From a virus, in IMG/VR virus record IMGVR_UViG_3300037504_000559, positions 1 through 42,712 of that record: a DNA stretch of 42,712 bases. One strand, 5' to 3'. Below, one piece after another: positions 8,221 to 16,361 of this stretch. A model generated the notes under the pieces. It ran no database searches. It was not told where the DNA came from and saw only the letters and a program-made list of their open reading frames with translations. How positions within the stretch are numbered: the first letter of the stretch is position 1; every line of letters begins with the position of its first letter. The position numbers and the translations under genes were made by a program.

Positions 8221-8746
8221 AATAATGGCCCTCAAAACTGACACTGCATGTCGTTGCGCCGGCAACACTGCTTGATAGTCTGCATGATATCCTGTTACCG
8301 CTTGATTGCTGTGGTATTTGAATCCGATGAGCGCCTTCTTGAGACTGAACGGCGTTTCGTGCTGCTCGTGCAGAACCAACCAACACCTCGCTGCCTGCTC
8401 CGCCTGAATATATATCAATCTGTATTTCGGCGTTTTCTGATATATCAGAAATATTCAGCCAGTGAAGGTCAAATGTAGATACAGTCAGTGTGTCTGCCGG
8501 GATTATCTCTGTGATTGATCCTGACAAATCCCAAGCGCCAGCCCCTGCAGTCAAAACAACGTTGTCAGCGTGATTTGGATATACAAAAGACTGGCCGTGT
8601 ACATGGTAATAGCCAGTAGTCAGATAAGCAAGAACTGTGTTGTCAGCGTCCCCAAAACTGTAGGGAACTTTGATAAAATCATTTTCATCACCGACATTAG
8701 AGTTAATTATCTGCCATAGCCATTCAAGATTTTTGCTAAGGCTCAA
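8213..8746 (-). CDS. Probable virion protein, beta-rich (unrecognised)
   Basis: The 177 residues open with a short helix (NLEWLWQIINSN) followed by a predicted all-beta body: FVYPNHADNVVLTAGAGAWDLSG, IQIDIYSGGAGSEVLVGS, CSVSFEGHYYA. The body resembles the jelly-roll domain of small phage spike or decoration proteins. It overlaps its neighbours on both sides by 4-8 bases, so it is co-translated in the head operon. I recognise no named family. Confidence 0.6.
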   Translation of the reverse strand: MSLSKNLEWLWQIINSNVGDENDFIKVPYSFGDADNTVLAYLTTGYYHVHGQSFVYPNHADNVVLTAGAGAWDLSGSITEIIPADTLTVSTFDLHWLNISDISENAEIQIDIYSGGAGSEVLVGSARAARNAVQSQEGAHRIQIPQQSSGNRISCRLSSSVAGATTCSVSFEGHYYA

Positions 8747-9096
8747 TTGACCACCACCTCATATTTGACTGACGTTCCGGCCTCAAGGATAACACGTACA
8801 GCAGTTGGTGGGTGCAAAGAATCATCTGAATAAGATGTCACATTCCCGTTGTCCCATGGGTTCCACGAACCGCCCCCGGCGAGAACCTGAGAACGCGGAC
8901 TGTTTGAGTACTCAAATCTTGCGGATGCTCCGCCAACGAACTCTGACAGAGCAAGGTTCCAGTTGTCAGTTTTTCCGGTCTCATCCGGTAGCATAATAGC
9001 ATCTGTATTCGCGGTAATGGTTCCAGAAGCCTCATATACAGCCGATCCCTTCTCTTTGTTTGTCTGCGCGTTCGCAGTCATATAGATTATAGCCAT
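8743..9096 (-). CDS. Probable virion-associated small protein (unrecognised)
   Basis: The 117 residues have Gly/Ser/Asn-rich beta content (GTITANTDAIMLPDE, LAGGGSWNPWDNGNVTSYS, VRVILEAGTSVKYEVVVN). It overlaps the downstream gene by 4 bases and starts at the last base of the upstream stop. Its layout suggests a small head decoration or stabilisation subunit. Inference is from context only. Confidence 0.5.
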   Translation of the reverse strand: MAIIYMTANAQTNKEKGSAVYEASGTITANTDAIMLPDETGKTDNWNLALSEFVGGASARFEYSNSPRSQVLAGGGSWNPWDNGNVTSYSDDSLHPPTAVRVILEAGTSVKYEVVVN

Positions 9097-9260
9097 TATT
9101 TACTTCCCTTTTTTGACTTAACAGTCTTCTTTGTCGGCTTATCTTCCTGACTTTCTTCTGTCATTCCTTCACCCTTCACCCCTCCGGGCTTGACCAGATT
9201 ACGTGTTGATACCGGACAAGATACGTGCCGGAATCCGCTGTCATCGCTATTATTACTCAT
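9096..9260 (-). CDS. Small charged protein (54 aa), unrecognised
   Basis: I chose the ATG at 9260, preceded by AAGGAGTGAGC, over a longer in-frame start that would run back into the radical SAM gene. The N half is polar with SNNSDDSGFRH and one Cys. The C half is Lys/Thr-rich (KPTKKTVKSKKGSK), as in small nucleic-acid or capsid-binding tails. It sits 2 bases after the radical SAM stop. Confidence 0.55.
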   Translation of the reverse strand: MSNNSDDSGFRHVSCPVSTRNLVKPGGVKGEGMTEESQEDKPTKKTVKSKKGSK

Positions 9261-9262
9261 GC

Positions 9263-10039
9263 TCACTCCTTGCTGTATTCGCACCGTTTGCAAATGAACA
9301 TATCATCAGATTCATGTCCATTGACTTTTCCTATTATGTTTTTATACTGACCTGATTTTAACACAGACAGTATAGGTTTGTCAAAACAATTTCCGTATTT
9401 CGTCTCACGCTTCCAGTCCATGCAGCATAGTACCATGTCACCGTTGCTATGAATATTCAGCCATTCATCCCGGCCCCATTTACAACCAGATACATTTTCC
9501 TTTTTCTCATAGGTCTGGTTGTGCTCGCCCTGTACCATTCCGGCTCTTGTTGAAAAAGGGAAAACGCCGTTTTCACGCCATGCATCCCATACCCGAACAC
9601 GTGGTATGTTTTTCATCTTATCAACACACATTTTGAAAACAACATTATCAATCTTTTTCCCGGTAATCTGATAATACTTCTTTGCCGTGTCTCCGTAATT
9701 CGAAAAAATTATTTCGTCAAACGGATGGTCTTCTGGTATCATGTCGGCTTTTTTGCCGTTCGTATACAGATATAGATTCGGATCAATCCATCTGTCTTTG
9801 ACATACTGCCCTTTCTCGATTATCTCATTATCAAGAAACGGCTCATTTTCAAAACTCAAATACAGCTTGACATCTTTGCTGATTTTGTCAAAATTGATTC
9901 CCTCCTCAATCTGATCAATCACATCCTTGAACTGCTCCATGCTCATTTTGTGACCGGTTCGATACACATATTGAGACGGGCACATCTTGCATGACAGATT
10001 GCAGTTGTCTATTGTTTGAATCTGAATTGCCTTAATCAT
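9263..10039 (-). CDS. Radical SAM/SPASM-like enzyme
   Basis: The 258 residues carry the radical SAM cluster motif C13-x3-C17-x2-C20 (NCNLSCKMC) at the very N terminus. LSFENEPFLDNE and LYLYTNG follow, as in the barrel of this superfamily. Extra C-terminal cysteines (SGCKWG near 187, VLCCMDW near 208, FICKRCEY at the end) form a SPASM-like auxiliary cluster site, as in peptide- or protein-modifying and sugar-modifying radical SAM enzymes. It is inserted between the portal and small head genes with 1-4 base overlaps, so it is made with the virion. The substrate is unknown; a virion peptide or the phage-made sugar are candidates. Confidence 0.8.
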   Translation of the reverse strand: MIKAIQIQTIDNCNLSCKMCPSQYVYRTGHKMSMEQFKDVIDQIEEGINFDKISKDVKLYLSFENEPFLDNEIIEKGQYVKDRWIDPNLYLYTNGKKADMIPEDHPFDEIIFSNYGDTAKKYYQITGKKIDNVVFKMCVDKMKNIPRVRVWDAWRENGVFPFSTRAGMVQGEHNQTYEKKENVSGCKWGRDEWLNIHSNGDMVLCCMDWKRETKYGNCFDKPILSVLKSGQYKNIIGKVNGHESDDMFICKRCEYSKE

Positions 10040-10116
10040 ATGTTACCCCTAATTAGAAAAATTATTGTGAATATTATCATGTTGAACAATACCGCTAAAA
10101 TAAGATAGTACTTCAT
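10036..10116 (-). CDS. 26-aa single-membrane-span micro-protein
   Basis: An ATG at 10116 overlaps the portal stop (TAATG) and the frame ends with TGA inside the ATGA start of the radical SAM gene. The peptide is almost entirely a membrane segment (YYLILAVLFNMIIFTIIFLI) with a basic end. Coupling at both ends supports real translation. Its function is unknown; a membrane anchor or modulator is possible. Confidence 0.5.
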   Translation of the reverse strand: MKYYLILAVLFNMIIFTIIFLIRGNI

Positions 10117-11510
10117 TACCTTCCGTCTATCTCCCTTGCCTGCTGATCAAGATCGTCAAGGTTCCTGTTGTCCGGAAAGTCCGGCTGTGTTCCATGCTCT
10201 TCCTCAATTGCTTTTTTCTCTTTGATAGGATCGATGAACGGTATGCGGTTGCGTACTGTTCCCATGCTGATTACACCTGCAGCTTCAAGCATGATGTACA
10301 GTTCGCCAAGTGCTTTCAGCTGCGTTGCCGTGGTATTGCTAATATGAACCTGATAATCGCCTTTGATTGAATTGCTCTCAAAACCCGAATCAATAGCCAA
10401 ATCCATGGACTTGTCGATCAATTCTCTAATTGCTTCCTGACAGATTATGCGCTCTTTTTTGGTAGCAGCCTCGACCGCTTCCATCATGACTTCTGCAGTA
10501 GCCCGGTTGCTCAGCAATTCCGGGTATGCCAGCATGTGAAACGGTATACCGGTTGTCATAGATATAGCCCTGAACGCTGCTTTTTGATCCTCGCTTAACA
10601 GGTCAGCTGCGCCGCCCGAAGGCTCTGCATAGTAGTGCCTTCCGGTCCCTGCGTAACTTGACCCCGGCTTGAAGTTCCCGGCGTTAATATCCTGATTGAT
10701 TGACTTTGCTTCCTGCGGCGTCTGGACCTCAAAAGACGGAGTGGGCCTGCCAAACAGATGTCCGTTTGTCCTAAGATCGTATTTTGACCGTGACGCATTC
10801 TCTATATCAGTAAGTACACGATGAATACGGTTTGTTGTCCAGTTATCCAGGCGTCCGGAGCCTCCGGTTTCAAAGTATACCGTACGGTTCATGTTAGCAA
10901 ATATCGGATTACCTGCGTCATCCTCACCAAGTCTTATACGCTTCACCTTGCCATTTTCTTTTTCAACAGAATAAGCGCTATCAACCCAACGGAGTATACT
11001 CACTGATATGTTCTTTTTTGACCTATCCGGCTTGAGCTGCAGAAGGCAACGGCCCTCAAGCTCCATGGTTTCCAGTACACGAAAAAACAAGCTGCCGTGT
11101 AGTTTTGTTGACTCAAGCAATTTATCCACATATTTTGAGGTTGCTTTTTTTCCTGTCTGTATAGAGATTCCATCTCCACCGATGAACGCAACACGTATAT
11201 CAACAATACCTCCCAGATACTCTCCGCCATAAGTACTGCGATTATCATACATATCATAGGCCCCGAATACTTGCTTGCTGTAGGTCGGATAGTTGTTTTC
11301 ATTCACCACACCCGCAGTACTCTGCGCCTCAGTAATGGTTGTAGACTGAATATCACGCCCAGCCTCGTCAAGAGCCTGTACCTGTTTTTTGATCCTGCGA
11401 ACCTTGAAAAACCGCTCAATTGACGGTTTCTTTGAGATCCAATATATAAGTTCTTCTCTTTTTGAGTGTAACGCTTTGGCGTTTGCTCTTGCCGAGTCAA
11501 CAGCTTTCAA
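10116..11510 (-). CDS. Portal protein
   Basis: The 464 residues form the 12-subunit DNA entry ring. Portal features include the N-terminal helical clip and wing region, the central RPTPSFEVQTPQEAKSIN and GTGRHYYAEPSG segments, and the TTGIPFHMLAYPELLSNRATAEVMMEA block that is common to SPP1/HK97-type portals. The acidic tail is usual too. The start is TTG at 11510 with a strong AAGGAGATTATA upstream, overlapping terL by 4 bases. Position after terL supports the call. Confidence 0.88.
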   Translation of the reverse strand: MKAVDSARANAKALHSKREELIYWISKKPSIERFFKVRRIKKQVQALDEAGRDIQSTTITEAQSTAGVVNENNYPTYSKQVFGAYDMYDNRSTYGGEYLGGIVDIRVAFIGGDGISIQTGKKATSKYVDKLLESTKLHGSLFFRVLETMELEGRCLLQLKPDRSKKNISVSILRWVDSAYSVEKENGKVKRIRLGEDDAGNPIFANMNRTVYFETGGSGRLDNWTTNRIHRVLTDIENASRSKYDLRTNGHLFGRPTPSFEVQTPQEAKSINQDINAGNFKPGSSYAGTGRHYYAEPSGGAADLLSEDQKAAFRAISMTTGIPFHMLAYPELLSNRATAEVMMEAVEAATKKERIICQEAIRELIDKSMDLAIDSGFESNSIKGDYQVHISNTTATQLKALGELYIMLEAAGVISMGTVRNRIPFIDPIKEKKAIEEEHGTQPDFPDNRNLDDLDQQAREIDGR

Positions 11511-12772
11511 TATAATCTCCTTCCAAAAAAATGTGACGATCCCTTATCTTCTATGAAATCAGTCAATGCGTATCTGACCGCAGCCACCGGGTCATCATCT
11601 ATTTCAACAACTCGCTCACCAATAACGCCATTTTTGTATTGATTGTATTTCAGGTTTTGAAAAGACCGTACTGCATTCGGGCAATTCGTCTGATGTATAT
11701 GTATAGCTGGCAGTTGTTTCAGATAATTTATACCGCGCATTAGTGACCCTTTGTTTTTGATTGTAGGATACACTTCAAAACAATCGTCATTCCATTCAAC
11801 AATTCTGTCCGGCTCTGCGCTTTCAGCGGTGATATGATAGCCTGTAGGGAACTCCGGGGTGTCGCTGCTTTTTACCAAATCGATAAACTCCCTGTTTGTT
11901 TTTCTTTTTGCATACCACTCTTTGAAGATATACAACTCCCCGTCAATAAACCCGACCAGATATAAACAAGTCGCATGATTAAAGCCAAAATCCATGCCAG
12001 CCATAATGTTTTGATACTGATATTCAGGTATATCGAAACCATGTATTTTCAGGTTCGTGAAAACCGTTGTCTCAGAACGGCTTCCCCACTGATTCATACA
12101 ATATACACTATAATAATAATAGTCCATATCCTTATAAGATTCAAGCTCTTTTTTATATTCCGCGTCAATAAATCTGTTTTGTTTGTATGTAGTCTCGACA
12201 ATATAGCAATTATCCTGCTTTTTATCGAAAAATCTCTTTTTCAACCAATGACTCGAGTCAATCGGATTGAAAGAAAGGATTAAATGTTTTGGCACATAAC
12301 CAACACCGCGCAAGCGCAAGTTTAACTGGTTGAGCTCGTTTTCTTGTATCTCTGTCGCTTCCTCCACCCATATACAGGTCACATCACCGTTATCAAATGT
12401 GATAGATTTTATTTTCTCTTCATCGTCCAAACCCTTGAACGCAATTTTGTTGTTATTATGCAGACATCTTACTGCTTCATTTCCCCTTGATTCATTTATC
12501 TGGAATAACGCCTGCCAGTTGTCGAATGTTTGTGTTATGATTTTTTTTATCTGAGAAAACGTACTATCGTGGTTTGTTGCTCCAACTTTTCTTATTACCA
12601 ACACGTTGAAAACGTCATGTATTATTGTGTTGTATACAATTTTCTGTGCAATCCACCAGCTTTTACCGGCTCCAGCCCCGCCTTTGTATATACCGTACCG
12701 TTGATAGTTTTTCATGTACGGCTTATATACGTCATTTACCTTTTTGGCGTATCCGGACAGATCAACCGTCAA
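11507..12772 (-). CDS. terL: Terminase large subunit
   Basis: The 421 residues hold the packaging motor ATPase and headful/cos nuclease. Walker A is GIYKGGAGAGKSWW near 30-43, Walker B is TCIWVEEATE near 133-142, and the coupling region is LILSFNPID near 162. The nuclease domain has MAGMDFGFNHATCLYLV near 245 and a late acidic residue in PTIKNKGS...DD. This is the PBSX/terminase_3 type. The start is TTG at 12772, overlapping terS. It lies directly upstream of the portal. Confidence 0.93.
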   Translation of the reverse strand: MTVDLSGYAKKVNDVYKPYMKNYQRYGIYKGGAGAGKSWWIAQKIVYNTIIHDVFNVLVIRKVGATNHDSTFSQIKKIITQTFDNWQALFQINESRGNEAVRCLHNNNKIAFKGLDDEEKIKSITFDNGDVTCIWVEEATEIQENELNQLNLRLRGVGYVPKHLILSFNPIDSSHWLKKRFFDKKQDNCYIVETTYKQNRFIDAEYKKELESYKDMDYYYYSVYCMNQWGSRSETTVFTNLKIHGFDIPEYQYQNIMAGMDFGFNHATCLYLVGFIDGELYIFKEWYAKRKTNREFIDLVKSSDTPEFPTGYHITAESAEPDRIVEWNDDCFEVYPTIKNKGSLMRGINYLKQLPAIHIHQTNCPNAVRSFQNLKYNQYKNGVIGERVVEIDDDPVAAVRYALTDFIEDKGSSHFFGRRLY

Positions 12773-13157
12773 ACTCTGTGTCTTCCTTCACTGTTATAGA
12801 TATACCGCCATCATGGGTTATTCGGTCTTTGCGCCCAAACTCTTCCGGCCATTGACGCTCAAGCCTCCATGCAGAAGCTGTCCAATTTTTTTCAGCTGAT
12901 ATATTTATGTTTCTTATATGCCAGGCCTTATGTTTTATCCTGGCTTTTTTAATTGACTCAAAAAACTCGACCTTGAGTGTCTTCTTACCGCTCTTAATAT
13001 CATCTTCTGCGTCTGACATCCATCTGTAAAAAATTGCCTCGCTTACATCACATAGGACTGCAGCGTCTTTATTACTCAGACCATTGCTTATATATTTACT
13101 CATTTCTTTTATAAGCTCTTTATTTAACTTTTGTCGTCTTCCTGTTTTTTTTGCCAT
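12762..13157 (-). CDS. terS: Terminase small subunit (HTH)
   Basis: The 131 residues start at ATG 13157, since the open frame above is inside the ParB gene and AAGGATTGGAA precedes it. An N-terminal helix-turn-helix (ISNGLSNKDAAVLCDVSEAIFYRWM) matches DNA-recognition terminase small subunits. A long helix and a charged C terminus follow (WRLERQWPEEFGRKD). It is adjacent to terL with a short overlap. Confidence 0.75.
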   Translation of the reverse strand: MAKKTGRRQKLNKELIKEMSKYISNGLSNKDAAVLCDVSEAIFYRWMSDAEDDIKSGKKTLKVEFFESIKKARIKHKAWHIRNINISAEKNWTASAWRLERQWPEEFGRKDRITHDGGISITVKEDTEFDG

Positions 13158-13896
13158 TTCCAATCCTTATCCTGTGTGTTCCGTTTGCAATCTTATATAT
13201 TTCGTCAGAATGTATATACTTTTCATTTGCCGGCTTTTTTATATCGCGCATAAAATTAGATTTCTCTGTATTGTTTCTGAATATTACGGTTACAGAATAA
13301 TCATCATCTTTGCTATATATTGTTTCACCATTTTTATTCTTCTCCTTCATTTTATCACGGTATTTTTCTTTTGCCGCTTTCATCTTTTTTTTGCTTTCTT
13401 CTTCATATTCGGAATATATGTCTTTCTCTTCTTCATACATACTGTCAACAGATAATCCTATTTCTGCGGCAAACAAGTCAATTTCCTCTGGAGCAAAATC
13501 AAGGTCTTTTGACATGTCAAGATTAAACTTGTCGCTTAGCTCAAACAATTTATCTATTTCCCAATCACCTTGAAGATTGCTTGAGTTTAACTTTACATTT
13601 GCCTCTGCCTCGTCTTTTTGAGATAGTTTCACTACACTGACATTAAGATCATAATCAGACCCCTTAGCAATAGCATCCATAGCTTTCAGTCTTTGATGTC
13701 CTTGAACAAGATTTCCTGTTGTCTCATTCACTACTATTGCAGGAAATAATAAACCCTTCTTCCTGATATACTTTTTTAGATTCAACAAGCTCTTCTCGTC
13801 TATTGATCTTGGGTTGTATACAGCCTCTTTTATCTGGCTCCTTTTTATTTTTTCTATTTTGTATTTGTCAAAATTTATTGTCTTTTTCTTTGCCAT
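13120..13896 (-). CDS. ParB/Srx-superfamily protein, IbrB-like
   Basis: The 258 residues start with a ParB-type domain: IEKIKRSQIKEAVYNPRSI, LLNLKKYIRKKGLLFPAIVVN, then the nucleotide-loop-like VQGHQRLKAM (G-H-Q-R replacing the usual GE/GHRR) near 66-75. A variable charged linker follows. The C terminus is Lys-rich. It overlaps the PP-loop enzyme gene by 22 bases. The known pair IbrA (PAPS-reductase-like)/IbrB (ParB-like) of E. coli prophages has the same two partners. A regulatory or nuclease role is possible. It directly precedes terS. Confidence 0.7.
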   Translation of the reverse strand: MAKKKTINFDKYKIEKIKRSQIKEAVYNPRSIDEKSLLNLKKYIRKKGLLFPAIVVNETTGNLVQGHQRLKAMDAIAKGSDYDLNVSVVKLSQKDEAEANVKLNSSNLQGDWEIDKLFELSDKFNLDMSKDLDFAPEEIDLFAAEIGLSVDSMYEEEKDIYSEYEEESKKKMKAAKEKYRDKMKEKNKNGETIYSKDDDYSVTVIFRNNTEKSNFMRDIKKPANEKYIHSDEIYKIANGTHRIRIGNGKKNRKTTKVK

Positions 13897-14525
13897 ACAG
13901 CCTTCCTGTAGTCCTCCTCAATAAAAGGCCACTCTTCTTTTATCCTCAAATAATCTTCATAATGATTATTGAAAAGCCAAACAAGTGGGTCTCCTTTGAA
14001 AATATTGATATCACAATCAAAAAACTGGTAATCATCTGGTAGTATTAGCTTTTCTTTTTTAACATACCCCTTGATGTGATTTTTTTTGAAATACAAAACT
14101 GGATAAACCCTTCCTGTTTTAACATCGATTCCATCCTTAAATCTTTTGAGCATGGCCCTTCGAGTAAGGCTCTCTGCAAGTCTGTGACCATATGAAAGCC
14201 ACCTTGTGCCAAACTTCTTACACAAATACGGCTCTATATCGTTTATGACTGTATTTGTCTTTACGTCCTTACCCATTCTTTTATAAAACCATATCCTTTC
14301 AGGATGTGGAAGTCTATGGATAGTAACTCCATATCTCGATTCATAATATCTTAATACTGACTCTCTTATTGATATTTTCTTGTAAAAATATAGATGGACA
14401 ATATGTATTTCTTTAACGCGTTTTAACAATATATCCAAAGAAACAATACTGTCTTTTCCTGTAGAAAAAAAAGCAATAACTGGACATGATAATTCAGCTA
14501 TTGCTTTCGGTGGGATGTAAAGCAT
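13875..14525 (-). CDS. PAPS reductase-like PP-loop enzyme, IbrA-like
   Basis: The 216 residues have the PP-loop VIAFFSTGKDSIVSL (S-T-G-K-D-S for the family SGGKDS) near 17-31, then HIVHLYFYK and later GTRWLSYGHRLAES. This is the adenine-nucleotide alpha-hydrolase fold of PAPS reductase/DndC-type proteins. No Cys of the classical reductase C-terminal ECGLH is present, so sulfonucleotide reduction is unlikely. Its start overlaps the stop of a 26-aa peptide (TAATG), and its end overlaps the ParB-like gene. The IbrA label is by partner and fold only. Confidence 0.75.
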   Translation of the reverse strand: MLYIPPKAIAELSCPVIAFFSTGKDSIVSLDILLKRVKEIHIVHLYFYKKISIRESVLRYYESRYGVTIHRLPHPERIWFYKRMGKDVKTNTVINDIEPYLCKKFGTRWLSYGHRLAESLTRRAMLKRFKDGIDVKTGRVYPVLYFKKNHIKGYVKKEKLILPDDYQFFDCDINIFKGDPLVWLFNNHYEDYLRIKEEWPFIEEDYRKAVWQRKRQ

Positions 14526-14605
14526 TACCTAATCTGCGAAAATCTGAATCTAGTTGCAGTGGTTGCTCTTGACCCTCTCGTGCTTGTGCCTCCGCCTTCT
14601 GGCAT
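14525..14605 (-). CDS. 26-aa micro-protein rich in Gly, Thr, Arg
   Basis: The ATG at 14605 follows AAGGAGGGCATA and overlaps the ASCH stop (TAATG). The frame ends with TAA overlapping the next ATG (TAATG again). It encodes MPEGGGTSTRGSRATT and a basic end. The strong ribosome site and double coupling suggest it is translated. No family is recognised. Confidence 0.5.
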   Translation of the reverse strand: MPEGGGTSTRGSRATTATRFRFSQIR

Positions 14606-15075
14606 TATGCCCTCCTTATATTATAATCCCATAATTTTAATTTACCCTTAACGAACATTATGGGAACATCAAAAAGTTCGGCGTTTTCCAACACCCAATG
14701 ATACTGTCCTTCCATAGACCATTCACTTGTGCTATTTTCGACTATATCAACCAGATCAACTGAACCTATTATTGCTTGAGCTTTCATGTAATATTCTTTT
14801 TCTTTCCATTTCGTGTAATCTTTTGTGCCGTAGTACCGGTACAGCCCCTCATAGAAAGAGTCCAGCGCCTGTACATATCTTATATCTTTTTTCTTCTCGA
14901 ACTCTTCTTGCCAGTTTTTCGGGAAAAATGATATATCAATCTCATCACAATATGAGCCTGACGAGTGTATCAGCAACCGACCCCTGTGTTTTGTTCTCCA
15001 TGACCGATTTTCAACGTCTTTTATTCCGAGACATATTAAATATGCGTTCTGGCATTCGACTGACAGTGTTTTCAT
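14605..15075 (-). CDS. ASCH-domain protein
   Basis: The 156 residues show an ASCH (PUA-like, RNA-binding or RNA-modifying) fold: KDVENRSWRTKHRGRLLIHSSG near 19-40, AIIGSVDLVDIVE near 100, and YHWVLENAELFD near 124. It opens the 15.1-12.8 kb block directly behind a strong promoter. ASCH proteins bind RNA or act on N4-acetylcytidine; the specific job here is unknown. Confidence 0.75.
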   Translation of the reverse strand: MKTLSVECQNAYLICLGIKDVENRSWRTKHRGRLLIHSSGSYCDEIDISFFPKNWQEEFEKKKDIRYVQALDSFYEGLYRYYGTKDYTKWKEKEYYMKAQAIIGSVDLVDIVENSTSEWSMEGQYHWVLENAELFDVPIMFVKGKLKLWDYNIRRA

Positions 15076-15090
15076 TACACCTCCATGTAT

Positions 15091-15119
15091 ATTATATAAT
15101 AATTCGCTCTATATTTCAA
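15091..15119 (-). promoter_or_regulatory. Sigma-70 type promoter before the ASCH-terminase-head operon
   Basis: The minus strand has TTGAAA (15119-15114), 17 bases, then TATAAT (15096-15091), with GGAGGTGTA before the ATG at 15075. It is the only strong promoter I see between the early genes and terminase, so it may drive the whole late block. Confidence 0.75.
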
Positions 15120-15137
15120 TACTTAATTTCTGTTAAG

Positions 15138-15497
15138 TTACTTCGACTTCCTGTCCGCTTTGTGGTTCTCTTCCCGGTCTAGCAATTCTTTCTGCACCGA
15201 TTGCATTATGCCAATTTTATGTCCGAGCTCTTCCGCTGAGTTCTGATACAATGTATCGTGAATATCATAATGTCTGGCACCTGAAAAAGTCCATACCAAC
15301 ATACTGCATGCAAGGACCAGAATTGTGACTGCAAAAACAACCATGTCTCTGTAATTCGCTACTATAGCATTACTGAACAGATTGAAAAACGTTACCAGCC
15401 CGGCGATTGTAGCCGCTACCGATAGGATGGCAAATATTGTCATCCATTTGTTTTTCATGTTGTTTCGTCTCTTGTAGTATGATTCTCTTTTTTTCAT
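15138..15497 (-). CDS. Two-span membrane protein, unrecognised
   Basis: The 119 residues carry a basic N terminus, two hydrophobic segments (WMTIFAILSVAATIAGLVTF and MVVFAVTILVLACSMLVWTF), and a charged C-terminal tail (EELGHKIGIMQSVQKELLDREENHK). A shorter start at the Met near 15458 is possible. It overlaps the RuvC-like gene by 4 bases. No family is recognised; it sits at the end of the early transcription block. Confidence 0.6.
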   Translation of the reverse strand: MKKRESYYKRRNNMKNKWMTIFAILSVAATIAGLVTFFNLFSNAIVANYRDMVVFAVTILVLACSMLVWTFSGARHYDIHDTLYQNSAEELGHKIGIMQSVQKELLDREENHKADRKSK

Positions 15498-16060
15498 ATT
15501 ACCCCCTTTTGAAACAATTCGCCGTGCATTCGTATTTCCGGCATATATTGTTTCAGGTTCCTGAGTCTGTGTTCCATTTTTCTTTGTGACTCAGTTTTTC
15601 CGTACCCTGATAGTATATACTGAACTGCACGAAAAATCAAGTAAGAATCCACCTCGTCAACGTTCCGGAACTCTCTCGCCGTACACCGTCCCGCTGCCTC
15701 GATGTATTTTTTTGTTTTTTTCTTTGGCAGATATTCCCGGTAGAACGATTTCCAGACCTGTACCGGGATATCGTGTATCTGTTTCACTCCAGCAGAATAT
15801 AACGCCTCTGTGATCACCCCGCAGGCGTGCTGTATTTTCACCGCTCCGGCAAAATTGCTTTTGTGGAACATTATCTGCTCCATGAGCGCATATCTCACAC
15901 CGTTTGCGGTGCATGCTGATATTATTGACGCACGTATTCTCGATAGAACCTGAGAATCCGGATACCCTTTTGTATCGATTGTGTATAGTGAGTTGTTTTT
16001 TGCATTTTTGTATATGAAAATGCCAGTTGAACGATAGCTGGGATCAATTGATATTATCAT
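15494..16060 (-). CDS. RuvC-like Holliday junction resolvase
   Basis: The 188 residues have a RNase H-fold endonuclease pattern. The first strand MIISIDPSYRSTGIFIY holds the leading catalytic Asp (D6). ALMEQIMF near 59 carries the Glu, and NVDEVDSYLIFRAV near 132-145 provides the late Asp pair. It would resolve branched replication or recombination intermediates before packaging. It pairs functionally with the Bet annealase at 27-28 kb. Confidence 0.8.
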   Translation of the reverse strand: MIISIDPSYRSTGIFIYKNAKNNSLYTIDTKGYPDSQVLSRIRASIISACTANGVRYALMEQIMFHKSNFAGAVKIQHACGVITEALYSAGVKQIHDIPVQVWKSFYREYLPKKKTKKYIEAAGRCTAREFRNVDEVDSYLIFRAVQYILSGYGKTESQRKMEHRLRNLKQYMPEIRMHGELFQKGVI

Positions 16061-16096
16061 CAGTCCCCCTCCTTCTCTCCTTAATATTTTGTGTAA

Positions 16097-16267
16097 TCAA
16101 TCTTTCTTATTCTTATCGTTTTTACCTTTCTCATATCTACCCAAACCAAAACAACCTTTACACTTCTCACCGCCTTTTTTCGTGTAATAAGATTTGAAAT
16201 GTGGAGCATTACCCCATACCATATCATTCTTTCTTGCCTTGCCAAGTTTTCTTGCTTTATCTTTCAT
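16097..16267 (-). CDS. 56-aa basic CxxC protein, unrecognised
   Basis: The ATG at 16267 follows GGAGGAACG. The protein is rich in Lys and has one CKGC pair (EKCKGCFGLGRYEKG), like a small half zinc-ribbon or homing-type binding peptide. It overlaps the 34-aa gene upstream by 11 bases. Length and coupling support translation. Confidence 0.55.
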   Translation of the reverse strand: MKDKARKLGKARKNDMVWGNAPHFKSYYTKKGGEKCKGCFGLGRYEKGKNDKNKKD

Positions 16268-16361
16268 CGTTCCTCCATTTCTCTTTCAGCCAGCACTGAA
16301 CCAAACAATACTGGTCTGTATTGTTTTTCTTTTTTCCGCAGTGTGCGCACTTTGTCGGCAT
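16257..16361 (-). CDS. 34-aa zinc-ribbon micro-protein
   Basis: It starts with a TAATG overlap on the preceding stop. The peptide MPTKCAHCGKKK...QYCLVQCW has CxxC and CxxxC pairs about 11 residues apart, enough for one zinc site. Several small zinc-ribbon proteins occur in this phage. Function unknown. Confidence 0.5.
   Translation of the reverse strand: MPTKCAHCGKKKNNTDQYCLVQCWLKEKWRNDER

Noticed and set aside
13875-14525. True PAPS reductase feeding the sulfotransferase
   Set aside because: The reductase Cys motif is missing and PAPS reduction would consume the sulfotransferase donor, so a link is not supported.
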